Under the pieces are notes generated by a model that was not told the DNA's origin, searched no databases, and saw nothing but the letters and a program-made list of their open reading frames with translations. From Thalassotalea sp. G2M2-11 (GTDB lineage: Bacteria; Pseudomonadota; Gammaproteobacteria; Enterobacterales; Alteromonadaceae), in contig NZ_JADNYL010000004.1 in assembly GCF_017168195.1 (NCBI RefSeq), positions 186,001 through 250,000 of the forward strand: a stretch of DNA of 64,000 nucleotides, given 5' to 3'. This document shows positions 26,423 to 35,890 of this stretch, in pieces (positions within the stretch are counted from its first letter, which is position 1; every line of letters starts with the position of its first letter). The position numbers and the translations under genes were made by a program.

Positions 26423-27294
26423 ATGGCCCGCAAAAACGCTTGGATCAAGCTTTGTTCACGGCTTTGATTTAAACAACAGATACCAAGTTCAAATGGTGCA
26501 ATATCTCCGACCCCTTCAAGATACTGTACTCTGTCTTTAACGGGGCTATTTTCGACAACGACTTTTGGCGCAATGCCGACACCACAACCTAAGGCTACCA
26601 TACTGACAAGGGCTTCATGACCAGCAACGGTGGCGTAAATATTGGGTTTACCTTGTTGCTTGCGGCGATACCAGTAGTCAAAGCGTTTTCTGGCAACCCC
26701 ATGCTCAGGCAAGATCATCGGTATATTAGCCCAAGGGATCACCGATTGGTTCACCGCTTGTTGTACCTGACAAGCCATGGTTGGTGCAATGACAGCTAAC
26801 GGAATTTGAGCAAGGGCTTGAAAATGAAACATCCGTGACAGTGTTTCGGGCTTTACCGCAATAGCAAGATCAACCGCTTGTTGCTGAACTTGTTCAAAGG
26901 CATCAGCGGCATCACCTGTGGTGAGCATAATCTCAACTAAAGGGTGCTGTTGGCGAAAACTGTCTAATAACGATGGTAAGTGGCTATATGCAGCGGTTAC
27001 CGAGCAAAAAATGTGCAGCTTACCTTGTAACTGGGTTTGTTGATCATTTAATGCTAATTGCAGGGACTGCCACTGCGCTAGTTGTTGTTGAGCAAACTGT
27101 AAAAACTGCTGACCAGCTTCGGTTAACACTACCGAACGATTATCACGTAATAGCAATTCACAGCCGAGCTCTGTTTCTATGCGTTGAATGGCACGACTTA
27201 AAGTCGAGGCACTTACATGATGAGCTTCAGCGGTTTTGCCAAAATGTAGTGTTTGCGCAAGGTGGCAAAACATTTTCAGTGATTTTTGTTCCAA
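26419..27294 (-). CDS. ilvY: LysR-type regulator IlvY
   Basis: IlvY activates ilvC when bound to acetolactate or acetohydroxybutyrate and represses itself. I place the start at TTG 27294 (291 residues): the sequence EQKSLKMFCHLAQTLHFGKTA then aligns with the E. coli start, GAGAT lies ahead, and palindromic operator-like sites upstream stay outside the gene. A longer frame from another TTG at 27342 is less likely. The winged helix-turn-helix (VSASTLSRAIQRIETELG) and the effector domain LHIFCSVTAAYSHLP are close to E. coli IlvY. It is divergent from ilvC. Confidence 0.95.
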   Translation of the reverse strand: MEQKSLKMFCHLAQTLHFGKTAEAHHVSASTLSRAIQRIETELGCELLLRDNRSVVLTEAGQQFLQFAQQQLAQWQSLQLALNDQQTQLQGKLHIFCSVTAAYSHLPSLLDSFRQQHPLVEIMLTTGDAADAFEQVQQQAVDLAIAVKPETLSRMFHFQALAQIPLAVIAPTMACQVQQAVNQSVIPWANIPMILPEHGVARKRFDYWYRRKQQGKPNIYATVAGHEALVSMVALGCGVGIAPKVVVENSPVKDRVQYLEGVGDIAPFELGICCLNQSREQSLIQAFLRAI

Positions 27295-27327
27295 TATTAT
27301 CTCGATTTCGCTTGTGTTTAATCGTTG

Positions 27328-27416
27328 TTGCAAATTTTGCAATGATACGGTGCAAATATATCATTTTAAGCAATGTTAAACTTGCGCTACCATAGATGCA
27401 AGTCAGAAAAGCTGAC
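27328..27416. promoter_or_regulatory. Cluster of inverted repeats between ilvY and ilvC, probable IlvY operators
   Basis: Four dyads are visible: TTGCAA-3-TTGCAA (27328-27342), AATGATA-11-TATCATT (27341-27365, the spacing expected of a LysR T-N11-A box), ACTTGC-12-GCAAGT (27380-27403) and GTCAG/CTGAC (27402-27416). The E. coli ilvY-ilvC gap has two tandem IlvY operators. Which of these are true sites is inference. Confidence 0.6.
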
Positions 27417-27472
27417 CACAATCAGATAATTTACTTACAGTCATGATAACTGTGGGGATTTAAGGAAAAGAG

Positions 27473-28954
27473 ATGAGCAATTATTTTAATACGTTAAGTT
27501 TACGTGAAAAGTTAGCCCAGTTAGGCAAGTGTCGCTTTATGAAGCGTGAAGAATTCAGTGATGGTTGTGAGTTTATTAAAGACTGGAATATTGTCATTGT
27601 TGGCTGTGGTGCTCAAGGTTTAAACCAAGGTTTAAACATGCGTGACTCTGGCTTAAACATTTCTTATGCCTTACGTGAAGCTGCCATTAAAGAGAAAAGA
27701 CAATCGTGGCAGTGGGCGACTGAACACGGTTTTACCGTGGGTACTTATGACGAGTTGATCCCACAAGCGGATTTGGTACTTAACTTAACGCCAGACAAAC
27801 AACATACCTCAGCGGTTAATGCGGTAATGCCGTTAATGAAACAAGGCGCAACTTTATCATATTCTCATGGTTTCAATATTGTTGAAGAAGGCATGCAAAT
27901 TCGCCCAGATATTACTGTAGTGATGGTGGCTCCTAAGTGCCCAGGTACTGAAGTACGTGAAGAATATAAACGTGGTTTTGGTGTACCAACTTTAATTGCG
28001 GTTCACCCAGAAAATGATCCTCAAGGTAATGGTTTAGCCATTGCAAAAGCTTATGCTTCAGCAACTGGCGGGGATCGCGCTGGCGTACTTGAATCGTCAT
28101 TTATTGCGGAAGTGAAATCAGACTTAATGGGTGAACAAACCATTTTATGTGGCATGTTGCAAACAGCTGCGGTTTTAGGTCATAAACAATTATTAGCTCT
28201 TGGTGTTGATGCAGGCTATGCCCGTAAATTATTACAATACGGTATCGAAACCGTCACTGAAGGACTAAAACATGGTGGCATCACTAATATGATGGACCGT
28301 TTATCAAACCCAGCAAAAATTAAAGCGTTTGATATGTCTGAGCAGTTAAAAGGTATTTTACGTCCGTTATTTGAAAAGCATATGGACGATATTATTGAAG
28401 GTCATTTTTCTGCCACTATGATGGAAGATTGGGCAAATGACGATGCTAATTTGCTAAAATGGCGAGCGCAAACGGCAGAAACATCGTTTGAGTTAGCACC
28501 AGATTGTGAGAAAGCCATTGCTGAACAAGAGTATTACGATAAAGGTATCTTTATTGTTGCTATGGTTAAAGCGGGCGTTGAACTTGCTTTTGAGTCTATG
28601 GTTGCTGCCGGTATTATCGAAGAATCTGCTTATTATGAGTCATTGCACGAAACGCCGTTAATTGCTAACTGTATTGCCCGTAACAAGTTATATGAAATGA
28701 ACGTGGTTATTTCAGACACAGCAGAATACGGTAACTATTTGTTTACTCATGCTGCACAACCTATGTTAGAAGAGTTTGTCAGCCAGCTAAGTTTAGAAGA
28801 TTTAGGTGAAGGCTTAGCGCAAAGCGATAACGGCGTAGATAACGTTAAGTTAATTGATGTTAACGAAGCTATTCGCAGTCATGGCGTAGAAATTATCGGC
28901 AAAGAATTACGCGGTTATATGACAGATATGAAACGCATTGTAGAGTCAGCGTAA
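27473..28954 (+). CDS. ilvC: Ketol-acid reductoisomerase (class II, long form)
   Basis: IlvC isomerises and reduces acetolactate or acetohydroxybutyrate with NADPH and magnesium. At 493 residues it is the long form with a duplicated C-terminal knotted domain (E. coli 491). The start [20 protein letters not shown] is nearly the E. coli one. [18 protein letters not shown] is the dinucleotide fold; [18 protein letters not shown] and the Asp/Glu ligands of both C-terminal repeats are present. A clear ribosome site (AAGGAAAAGAG) precedes ATG. It is monocistronic, ending at a terminator. Confidence 0.97.
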   Translation: MSNYFNTLSLREKLAQLGKCRFMKREEFSDGCEFIKDWNIVIVGCGAQGLNQGLNMRDSGLNISYALREAAIKEKRQSWQWATEHGFTVGTYDELIPQADLVLNLTPDKQHTSAVNAVMPLMKQGATLSYSHGFNIVEEGMQIRPDITVVMVAPKCPGTEVREEYKRGFGVPTLIAVHPENDPQGNGLAIAKAYASATGGDRAGVLESSFIAEVKSDLMGEQTILCGMLQTAAVLGHKQLLALGVDAGYARKLLQYGIETVTEGLKHGGITNMMDRLSNPAKIKAFDMSEQLKGILRPLFEKHMDDIIEGHFSATMMEDWANDDANLLKWRAQTAETSFELAPDCEKAIAEQEYYDKGIFIVAMVKAGVELAFESMVAAGIIEESAYYESLHETPLIANCIARNKLYEMNVVISDTAEYGNYLFTHAAQPMLEEFVSQLSLEDLGEGLAQSDNGVDNVKLIDVNEAIRSHGVEIIGKELRGYMTDMKRIVESA

Positions 28955-28990
28955 ATACACTTATGTGGCCTATCGGCTGAGTCAAATACG

Positions 28991-29024
28991 AAAAATCGAC
29001 AGTGCTAAGCATTGTCGATTTTTT
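28991..29024. terminator. Bidirectional terminator after ilvC
   Basis: AAAAATCGACA and TGTCGATTTTT flank a 12-base loop. The A and T runs allow it to end both ilvC and the convergent hydrolase gene at 29042. Confidence 0.85.
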
Positions 29025-29041
29025 GTTTTTTGGTTTTAAAA

Positions 29042-29857
29042 CTACTGTAAAGTGTTTGATAACCAAAGCGCAATATCATTGGCAAGAAACTTTTTGGACC
29101 TGAGTAGTGATTGCCCGAGTAGATCACCTTTATAAGCTCTGGCTAATGTATGATTATCGCCATTCCACTCGAATAACTCTTTCGTTGTTTCAAAGGTACT
29201 GGTGTGTTGCGTTGAAGCGATGAAATAGATCGGAATATCAATTAAGTTTTTAAAGTGTTCTTTTTCCATATAATTGAGTATAGGCGTTAACATAACAAAG
29301 CTGTTGATACGAATATCTTGTGCGAGATAGATTGCTTGGGCGGCTGAACAACCAGCAGAGACAACCGCAATGTTTTTCATTTTATCAATTCGCTTGCGTA
29401 AATATTGGTATGCCGCCATGACATCATCTTTCCAATATGAGGTAAGGAGGGTCACTTCTGATTCATAGCTGCTAATATTTTTAGCGCCTTTTTTGATATT
29501 AGTGTGGGAAAAATCATCAGAAACACTATCACCATAACCACGTAAATCAAGTGCTAATGCATGAAGGCCATGTTCTGAAAGTTTTTCAGCTAATTGGCTA
29601 TAGGCGTTACTGTCATGACTACAATCATGCAGTAATAACACTCCTGCTTGTGCTGCATTTCCTGCGTAGTATTTTCCCGCTAACATAAAGTTTTGTTTGG
29701 TCATAAACTTAACTTCGTTCACATCAACTTTTTGCTCTGGCTCGACAACTTTTGTTGCCAGCTGTTGTGAAAAAGCTGGTGTTGCTAACAAGCAGCTAAC
29801 ACACAAAAGGCTAGCGATAATGGCTTTTTTATTAGGGGAAATTAAGGTAGTTATCAA
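29042..29857 (-). CDS. Secreted alpha/beta hydrolase
   Basis: I start at TTG 29857 (271 residues): AGGAAT lies 4 bases before it and the result is a clean signal peptide (KKAIIASLLCVSCLLATPAFS). The frame is open ten codons further to a GTG with no ribosome site. The domain has the oxyanion-hole strand VLLLHDCSHDSNAY, LDLRGYGDS and a nucleophile elbow AGCSAA, where a glycine of the usual GxSxG is alanine. A late histidine in DNHTLARA could complete the triad. It should be periplasmic; the substrate is unknown. Confidence 0.8.
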   Translation of the reverse strand: MITTLISPNKKAIIASLLCVSCLLATPAFSQQLATKVVEPEQKVDVNEVKFMTKQNFMLAGKYYAGNAAQAGVLLLHDCSHDSNAYSQLAEKLSEHGLHALALDLRGYGDSVSDDFSHTNIKKGAKNISSYESEVTLLTSYWKDDVMAAYQYLRKRIDKMKNIAVVSAGCSAAQAIYLAQDIRINSFVMLTPILNYMEKEHFKNLIDIPIYFIASTQHTSTFETTKELFEWNGDNHTLARAYKGDLLGQSLLRSKKFLANDIALWLSNTLQ

Positions 29858-29993
29858 AGTTATTCCTAAGGTTATTTCAGCACACACATCATTAGGTTAG
29901 CGCAATCTTAGTAACTCGGCTAGTGCCTTAATCATTGTTGTCTAAATCGCTATTGTCGTATACTAGCGAGATAACTCAAAGAAATTTAGACCT

Positions 29994-31307
29994 GTGCATC
30001 ATACATTCGCCTTATTTTGTTACCGTTTAGTGTTGTTATTACTATTACCTATAGTGTTGCTTCTACTCGTTGCTCGTTCAAAGAATCATCCTGAGTATCG
30101 TCAACGTTTAAATGAACGCTTAGGCTGGTTGAAAACGCCGTTTTCGCCAAATGGTATTGTTATTCATGCAGCCAGCGTGGGTGAGGTAATTGCGTTAAAA
30201 GCATATATTGAAAAAATTTTGCAGACCCAGCCTGAGTTACCTGTAACGGTAACAACATTTACGCCAACGGGCTCTGCACAAGTGAATAAGTTGTTTGCTA
30301 ATAGAGTACAACATTGTTATTTACCACTCGATATTTGGCCTTGTACTTGGCTATTTCTTAACGCGTTAAAGCCTAAGGCTTTAGTGTTAATGGAAACTGA
30401 ATTATGGCCTAACTTAATTGCTCAATGTCAGGCGAGAAACATAGGTTTGCAGTTAATTAATGGCCGCTTGTCTGATCATTCGATGAAAAGTTATCGTAAA
30501 CTTAACTGGTTGATAACCCCTTGTTTGCAACGCTTTGATAAAATATTGACGCAAAGTGATGACAATAGAGAAAACTTTCTTCGCTTGGGCGCACTACCAG
30601 AACGATGCCTGGTCTCAGGAAACTTGAAATATGACATACAACTGAGTGATGAAGTCATCGCTAAAGCGCAAGCATTAAAAAACATGGTGCCTGAAACAAG
30701 AAAGGTGTGGTTGGTTGCCAGCACTCATCCGGGGGATGAAGAATTAGTGCTATCGAGTTTTAAGGCGCTTAAACAACAGCATGAAGCATTGTTGCTAGTG
30801 CTTGTGCCGCGCCACCCTGAGCGTTTTACACAAGTATATGAATACAGTGTTGAACAAGGGTTTAATACCATAAAACGTAGTGAGAAACTCACGGTTGAGA
30901 ATCATCATGATATTTGGTTAATTGACACTTTAGGTGAGTTATTAGCCCTGTGTGATCTCGCAGATATTGTCGCTATGGGAGGAAGCTTCTCTACTATCGG
31001 CGGACATAATCCGTTAGAGCCAGCGTTATTTAAAAAAGCCATAGTGGTTGGTCATGATATGAGTAATTTTAAACAAGTGATGGCACAATTAATTAGCGCG
31101 GGAGGCATCAAGCAATTATCGACAACATCAAGGTCCTCTTTTGCTCAAGTAGTTGAACAATTGACGCTAGAAGTTAATGACTTATTAGCTGATCACCAAG
31201 CGCGACTAACCCTTGGTCAACACGCCTATCAAGTAGTGCAAGCTAATCAAGGGGCGAGTGAATTATCAGCTCAGGCATTAAGGTCTTTATTAGCCACAAA
31301 GCAATAG
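29994..31307 (+). CDS. waaA: 3-deoxy-D-manno-octulosonic acid (Kdo) transferase
   Basis: WaaA adds Kdo to lipid IV-A at the inner membrane. It has 437 residues (E. coli 425) with an N-terminal membrane anchor (about 8-26), then HAASVGEVIALKAYI, TTFTPTGSAQV, METELWPNLIAQC, VPRHPERF and the C-terminal GGSFSTIGGHNPLEPA that binds CMP-Kdo. The start is GTG; the family start just before the anchor supports it. It begins an LPS-core region with the family 9 glycosyltransferase and the Kdo kinase. Confidence 0.96.
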   Translation: MHHTFALFCYRLVLLLLLPIVLLLLVARSKNHPEYRQRLNERLGWLKTPFSPNGIVIHAASVGEVIALKAYIEKILQTQPELPVTVTTFTPTGSAQVNKLFANRVQHCYLPLDIWPCTWLFLNALKPKALVLMETELWPNLIAQCQARNIGLQLINGRLSDHSMKSYRKLNWLITPCLQRFDKILTQSDDNRENFLRLGALPERCLVSGNLKYDIQLSDEVIAKAQALKNMVPETRKVWLVASTHPGDEELVLSSFKALKQQHEALLLVLVPRHPERFTQVYEYSVEQGFNTIKRSEKLTVENHHDIWLIDTLGELLALCDLADIVAMGGSFSTIGGHNPLEPALFKKAIVVGHDMSNFKQVMAQLISAGGIKQLSTTSRSSFAQVVEQLTLEVNDLLADHQARLTLGQHAYQVVQANQGASELSAQALRSLLATKQ

Positions 31308-31336
31308 TTTCAATAACATTAAGCGAATAATTGTCG

Positions 31337-32401
31337 TTAACTTAATTCTGGGTAGTGCTCTTTGAGTAAAAGACTAATTTTATCTTTTACTTGGCTAAAG
31401 GTGATTGCACGCATTAGTTCGCTGCCTTTGGCGCGGATCCCCCAAGGTAGTTCCTCGATAGGGGCATTATGTTGCTGTTCGATCGCTTCTTTATAGCAGC
31501 TCACCACATAATTTTGATATAAATAAGGGCCTGTGCGAGCAGGGTTAGAATGTGCATATAAGCCAATGACCGGCGTACCAACGGTGACTGCCATATGTGC
31601 GGGACCTGTATCTGGGGCTATTACTAGATGTCCAAGTTGTAGTATCGCCAGTAATTGTTTCAGTGATGTTTTACCAACTAAGTTAAGTAATTCATGCTGA
31701 CTGCGGCTGGTGATTTCTTCTGCCAATAATTTTTCATGCGTTGTCGGGCCACCACAAATAACGACATCAAAGCCAAGTTCAATCAAATAATCCGCTGTTC
31801 TAGCGTAGCCTTCACTGTGCCAATTACGTTCTGCTTTACTGGCAGAAGGGGCAATAATGGCGATAGGCCTGTGACTATTCACTGCTTCACTTGCCCATAA
31901 AACATCTTCATCACTGATGGGCATATGCCAAGTAGGCGGTTCTGTTTTAATACCTAATGCTTGAGCAAAGCCAAGGAAACCCTCTAACACATGAGGGCTT
32001 TTGAGAGGCGCGACTTTTCTATTGGTAAAAAGCCATTGCCCTTCTTTCGCGCGAAAATGATCAAAGCCTATTTTAACTTTCGCTGGCACACATAAACTAG
32101 CGAGGCTGGCTCTTAATGCCACTTGCATATGCAGTAACACATCAAATTTTCGCCCTTTTAATGTCTGGCGTAAATCCTGATAACCTCTCAAGCCCGCCTT
32201 TTTATCAAATACGATAAATTCAACACCTGGTAAGCCCTTTAATAATGCGGCTTCAATTTTACCAATGATCCAAGTGATTTTGATCTGCGGCCATTGGCGT
32301 TGGATTTGCTGCACCATTGCCACGGCATGACAAACGTCACCAATCGCTGACAAGCGTAAAATACATAAATTATTTGGCTGAGTTAATTGACCCGACTTCA
32401 A
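31337..32401 (-). CDS. Glycosyltransferase family 9 protein, heptosyltransferase-like
   Basis: A 354-residue GT9 enzyme, the family that adds ADP-heptose to Kdo in the LPS inner core. Visible are the N-terminal ILRLSAIGDVCHAVAMVQQI and the C-terminal nucleotide site IAPDTGPAHMAVTVGTPVIGLY followed by HSNPARTGPY. The position between waaA and kdkA fits heptosyltransferase I-type activity, but the sequence alone does not separate types I, II and III, so I give no symbol. Confidence 0.88.
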   Translation of the reverse strand: MKSGQLTQPNNLCILRLSAIGDVCHAVAMVQQIQRQWPQIKITWIIGKIEAALLKGLPGVEFIVFDKKAGLRGYQDLRQTLKGRKFDVLLHMQVALRASLASLCVPAKVKIGFDHFRAKEGQWLFTNRKVAPLKSPHVLEGFLGFAQALGIKTEPPTWHMPISDEDVLWASEAVNSHRPIAIIAPSASKAERNWHSEGYARTADYLIELGFDVVICGGPTTHEKLLAEEITSRSQHELLNLVGKTSLKQLLAILQLGHLVIAPDTGPAHMAVTVGTPVIGLYAHSNPARTGPYLYQNYVVSCYKEAIEQQHNAPIEELPWGIRAKGSELMRAITFSQVKDKISLLLKEHYPELS

Positions 32402-32454
32402 GTAATCACCACAATATAGACAAAGAATGATATTAAAAACTAGGCGCTATTATC

Positions 32455-33195
32455 TTGAACTCCTCAGCAATTGTAAAACCTTGTCAGCAAAAAGTTTTTC
32501 AACAAGATAATTTATATTGTGTTTATGAGAGCAAATTGCTTAAAAATTTTCACCCACAAGTGTTTGTACCTGATTATTGGCAAGCTCAGCAGGCGATTGA
32601 GGGAACGGCGCAGGGAAGAGGCACGACTTACTTTATTAAACAGGGTAAACATCACTGGGTATTAAGGCATTATTATCGCGGAGGTCTAATTGGCAAACTA
32701 GTAAATGATCATTACCTGTTTACTGGTAATCATGCGACTCGTGCGGCAAGAGAATTTGCTTTATTAACACAATTGCGTCAATTAGATTTGCCTGCCCCTA
32801 AACCGGTGGCCTTTTGTGTTAGGCGATCTGGGGTAAGTTATCAAGCGGATATTATTACTGAGCGTATTGAACAAGCCAGAGATTTGGTGGCATTGCTGAG
32901 TACTGAATCTTTATCACCTGAGCTATGGCGAGATATAGGTCGCTGTATTCAAGCATTTCATCGCCACGGAATATATCACCATGATTTAAATGCTCACAAT
33001 ATATTAATCGATAATGACAATAAGGTTTGGTTAATCGATTTTGATCAAGGTGAGCAACGAAAACCTGCACAACATTGGCAGCAGCAAAACATGGATAGAC
33101 TGTTACGCTCGTTTAATAAGGAAAGTAAAAAACTTGCTCAGTTTTATTGGCAGGCAGATAACTGGCAACAATTGATGGAAGGTTATTTGAGTTAA
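32455..33195 (+). CDS. kdkA: 3-deoxy-D-manno-octulosonic acid kinase
   Basis: KdkA phosphorylates the 4-position of Kdo in LPS that carries a single Kdo. The 246 residues hold a small kinase-like fold: GRGTTYFIKQGKHHWVLRHY with the ATP lysine, RAAREFALLTQL, the catalytic loop GIYHHDLNAHNILID and the metal motif WLIDFDQGEQR. It starts at TTG 32455 with an AGG about 11 bases upstream. It is divergent from the GT9 gene and part of the LPS cluster. Confidence 0.9.
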   Translation: MNSSAIVKPCQQKVFQQDNLYCVYESKLLKNFHPQVFVPDYWQAQQAIEGTAQGRGTTYFIKQGKHHWVLRHYYRGGLIGKLVNDHYLFTGNHATRAAREFALLTQLRQLDLPAPKPVAFCVRRSGVSYQADIITERIEQARDLVALLSTESLSPELWRDIGRCIQAFHRHGIYHHDLNAHNILIDNDNKVWLIDFDQGEQRKPAQHWQQQNMDRLLRSFNKESKKLAQFYWQADNWQQLMEGYLS

Positions 33196-33205
33196 ATAAG
33201 TGAAA

Positions 33206-33240
33206 TTTTCGGCGTGTATTTGAAAATTACACGCCGAAAA
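33206..33240. repeat. Perfect 13-bp inverted repeat between kdkA and the TetR gene
   Basis: TTTTCGGCGTGTA and TACACGCCGAAAA flank a 9-base loop between convergent gene ends. The T run lies on the 5' side and the A run on the 3' side of the stem in both directions, opposite to a normal terminator. It may stabilise message ends, act as a Rho-linked site, or bind a protein. Confidence 0.6.
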
Positions 33241-33248
33241 CCAGCTAA

Positions 33249-33905
33249 CTAGGCGGCGTTCAACGCATTTTTATGGCGCTGTTGGTACATGCTACGCGCT
33301 TCTAAGAAATCGTTCATCGCTGATTCGGTGATATAAGGACGTAATAATACTAAAATTTTCAAAACCCCATCAAAGAATACTGAATCGTTAATTTCGGTGT
33401 TTTCGTTTTGCGTTTGATAAAAGCTTAACCAGAAGGTGTTAATCAAGCGCAAAATACTGACGATATCGGCTAGCTCATCATCTTCAAAAGTCATCATATC
33501 TGCTTCACGCAATGAAATGAGCATTTCACTTAAACGTTTTGAGATAGTGTGTTGAACTTCAACGTATTTTTCATGTAGTAGTGGGTTTTTTGCCAGTAGT
33601 ACCGGTAAATTTGCGTAGAAAAAGCGAAATTTCATTAATGCCTGAAATACTGCATCCATGTAGAGAATGATGGTATCAAGCGGCTTTAATTCCGGACTTA
33701 CCTGCGGGAAAGTCTCTAATAACAGGTTACGGGCATATTCTTCATAGATCGAGAGAATAATGTCTTCTTTATTGCGAAAATGATAATAAAGATTGCCGGG
33801 GCTAATACCTAAATGAGCAGCGATATGATTAGTTGTAACGTTTCGCTCACCTTGTTCATTAAATAACTCGATACTGGCTTGAATTATTTTATCACGGGTC
33901 TTCAT
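33249..33905 (-). CDS. TetR/AcrR family transcriptional regulator
   Basis: A 218-residue repressor-type protein. The N-terminal helix-turn-helix is canonical: KIIQASIELFNEQGERNVTTNHIAAHLGISPGNLYYHFRNKEDI. The helical C-terminal domain is unlike named regulators such as FabR or SlmA and probably binds a small molecule or lipid. No neighbouring operator is obvious. It lies between LPS genes and coaD, an arrangement I believe recurs in Alteromonadales, but its targets are unknown. Confidence 0.92.
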   Translation of the reverse strand: MKTRDKIIQASIELFNEQGERNVTTNHIAAHLGISPGNLYYHFRNKEDIILSIYEEYARNLLLETFPQVSPELKPLDTIILYMDAVFQALMKFRFFYANLPVLLAKNPLLHEKYVEVQHTISKRLSEMLISLREADMMTFEDDELADIVSILRLINTFWLSFYQTQNENTEINDSVFFDGVLKILVLLRPYITESAMNDFLEARSMYQQRHKNALNAA

Positions 33906-34069
33906 GCTCTTTTTAATTTCCGCTTAATTAGACAGTTTGTTTATCATACTATCAAAATTCACCTGATTAAAACCTTTTTCGAGTAAATACTTTAACGTAT
34001 CTGGCACTAACATAGTTGTCTTTCTACTAAGCTCGCCATTACAATGGTGATTATTGATAGATGAACTAA

Positions 34070-34558
<489 letters not shown>

Positions 34559-34619
34559 TGGATGGTAAATAGGATCAAGTAACAATAATTAATGAAAATG
34601 GATATTGGAGAGGGAAGCA

Positions 34620-35051
34620 ATGAAATACATTATGATAATTATTATCGCCATAACGCTTTTGTTTGGTTGTGCGACTAACCGTTTGACTACCGAAGAAAAA
34701 AATACTGCGATACGTGATTATATTACTAATCACCCGTTAACTAGCGTGAGTAAAATTACCTCATTTCGCTTTCATGGATGGCAAAGCATTAGTGATGACT
34801 TCTTAATTATTTCATCCTCTCCGAAACATCGTTACTTAATTGAACTGGGCGGATTTTGCCGAGATATCAGCTGGACTCAATCAATCATTATTAATCGCGA
34901 CCATAGTTCAAGCTTATATGCCCGTTTTGATTCAATTTCTAGTATTAATGCCCCTGAAATTGAATGTATGATCAAAACTATTTATCCGCTCGATAAAGCA
35001 CAATATGATGGTATTCAAACGGTTATCCAGCCAGCTGAGACGACTGAGTAA
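34620..35051 (+). CDS. DUF6491 family lipoprotein
   Basis: I start at ATG 34620 (143 residues) because GGAGAGGGA lies directly ahead; the frame continues five codons up to a TTG. A lipoprotein signal peptide ends at LLFGC. The mature part follows the DUF6491 pattern: FRFHGWQSISDDFLII, a Cys in GGFCRDISW, YARFDSI, and ECMIKTIYPLD. Two conserved cysteines may form a disulfide. The function is unknown. It lies downstream of coaD and ends next to the convergent mutM. Confidence 0.8.
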   Translation: MKYIMIIIIAITLLFGCATNRLTTEEKNTAIRDYITNHPLTSVSKITSFRFHGWQSISDDFLIISSSPKHRYLIELGGFCRDISWTQSIIINRDHSSSLYARFDSISSINAPEIECMIKTIYPLDKAQYDGIQTVIQPAETTE

Positions 35052-35062
35052 TTCAAGGGCCG

Positions 35063-35878
35063 TTAATTCGTTTGGCAGCTTGGGCAAAACACTGAGCTGC
35101 GGTTACTTTGCCTAACTTCTTCTAGCGGTGTTTGACATTGAACACAGGGTAAGCCAGCGCGACCATACACCATTAGCTCTTGTGCAAAGTAGCCGGGTTT
35201 ACCATCTGATTGGGTAAAGTCTTTTAAGGTGGTGCCGCCTTGTTTAATCGCTGCTGCTAGCACGTCTTTAATGGTATCGGTTAAGCGATTAAAGCGCGAT
35301 TCGCTAATAGTGCCAGCTAAACTGGTCGGTAAGATAGCGGCTTTAAACAAGGCTTCATTGGCATAAATATTACCGACACCGACCACCACTTGATTATTCA
35401 TAATAAAAGTTTTGATTGGCACTTTTCTATTTTGCGCTTTATTAAATAAATATCCGTGGGTAAAGTCATCGCTTAATGGCTCAGGGCCAAGCTTAGTTAA
35501 AATGCCTTGTTCGTCAATATGTTGTTCAAACCATAACACGGCGCCAAAACGTCGTGCATCATTGAGCCTGAGGGTTTTTCCGTGAGCAAATACTAAATCA
35601 AAATGATCATGTTTTTTTAACGCCACGCTTGATTCAACCACGCGAATTGTACCTGACATACCTAAATGTAGCACTAAGGTGCCACTGGCAAACTTAATTA
35701 ATAAGTATTTTGAGCGCCGTTCAACTGCTTCAACTTGTTGGCCTGTTAATTGTGCTACCTCATCGGGAATAGGCCAGCGAAGTTGCTTTTGGCGTACCAC
35801 TACATCAGTGACTTGTTGGTGTAAAATATGGGGTGTTATCCCTAATCGGCAAACTTCAACTTCAGGTAATTCAGGCAT
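35063..35878 (-). CDS. mutM: Formamidopyrimidine-DNA glycosylase
   Basis: MutM (Fpg) excises 8-oxoguanine and formamidopyrimidines and cleaves the abasic site. The 271 residues (E. coli 269) start PELPEVEV, so the catalytic Pro2 and Glu3 are present after Met removal. The helix-two-turn-helix segment GVGNIYANEALF and a C-terminal zinc finger with two CxxC pairs (CVQC and CPSC) are intact. Confidence 0.97.
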   Translation of the reverse strand: MPELPEVEVCRLGITPHILHQQVTDVVVRQKQLRWPIPDEVAQLTGQQVEAVERRSKYLLIKFASGTLVLHLGMSGTIRVVESSVALKKHDHFDLVFAHGKTLRLNDARRFGAVLWFEQHIDEQGILTKLGPEPLSDDFTHGYLFNKAQNRKVPIKTFIMNNQVVVGVGNIYANEALFKAAILPTSLAGTISESRFNRLTDTIKDVLAAAIKQGGTTLKDFTQSDGKPGYFAQELMVYGRAGLPCVQCQTPLEEVRQSNRSSVFCPSCQTN

Positions 35879-35890
35879 AATATCGGCTTT

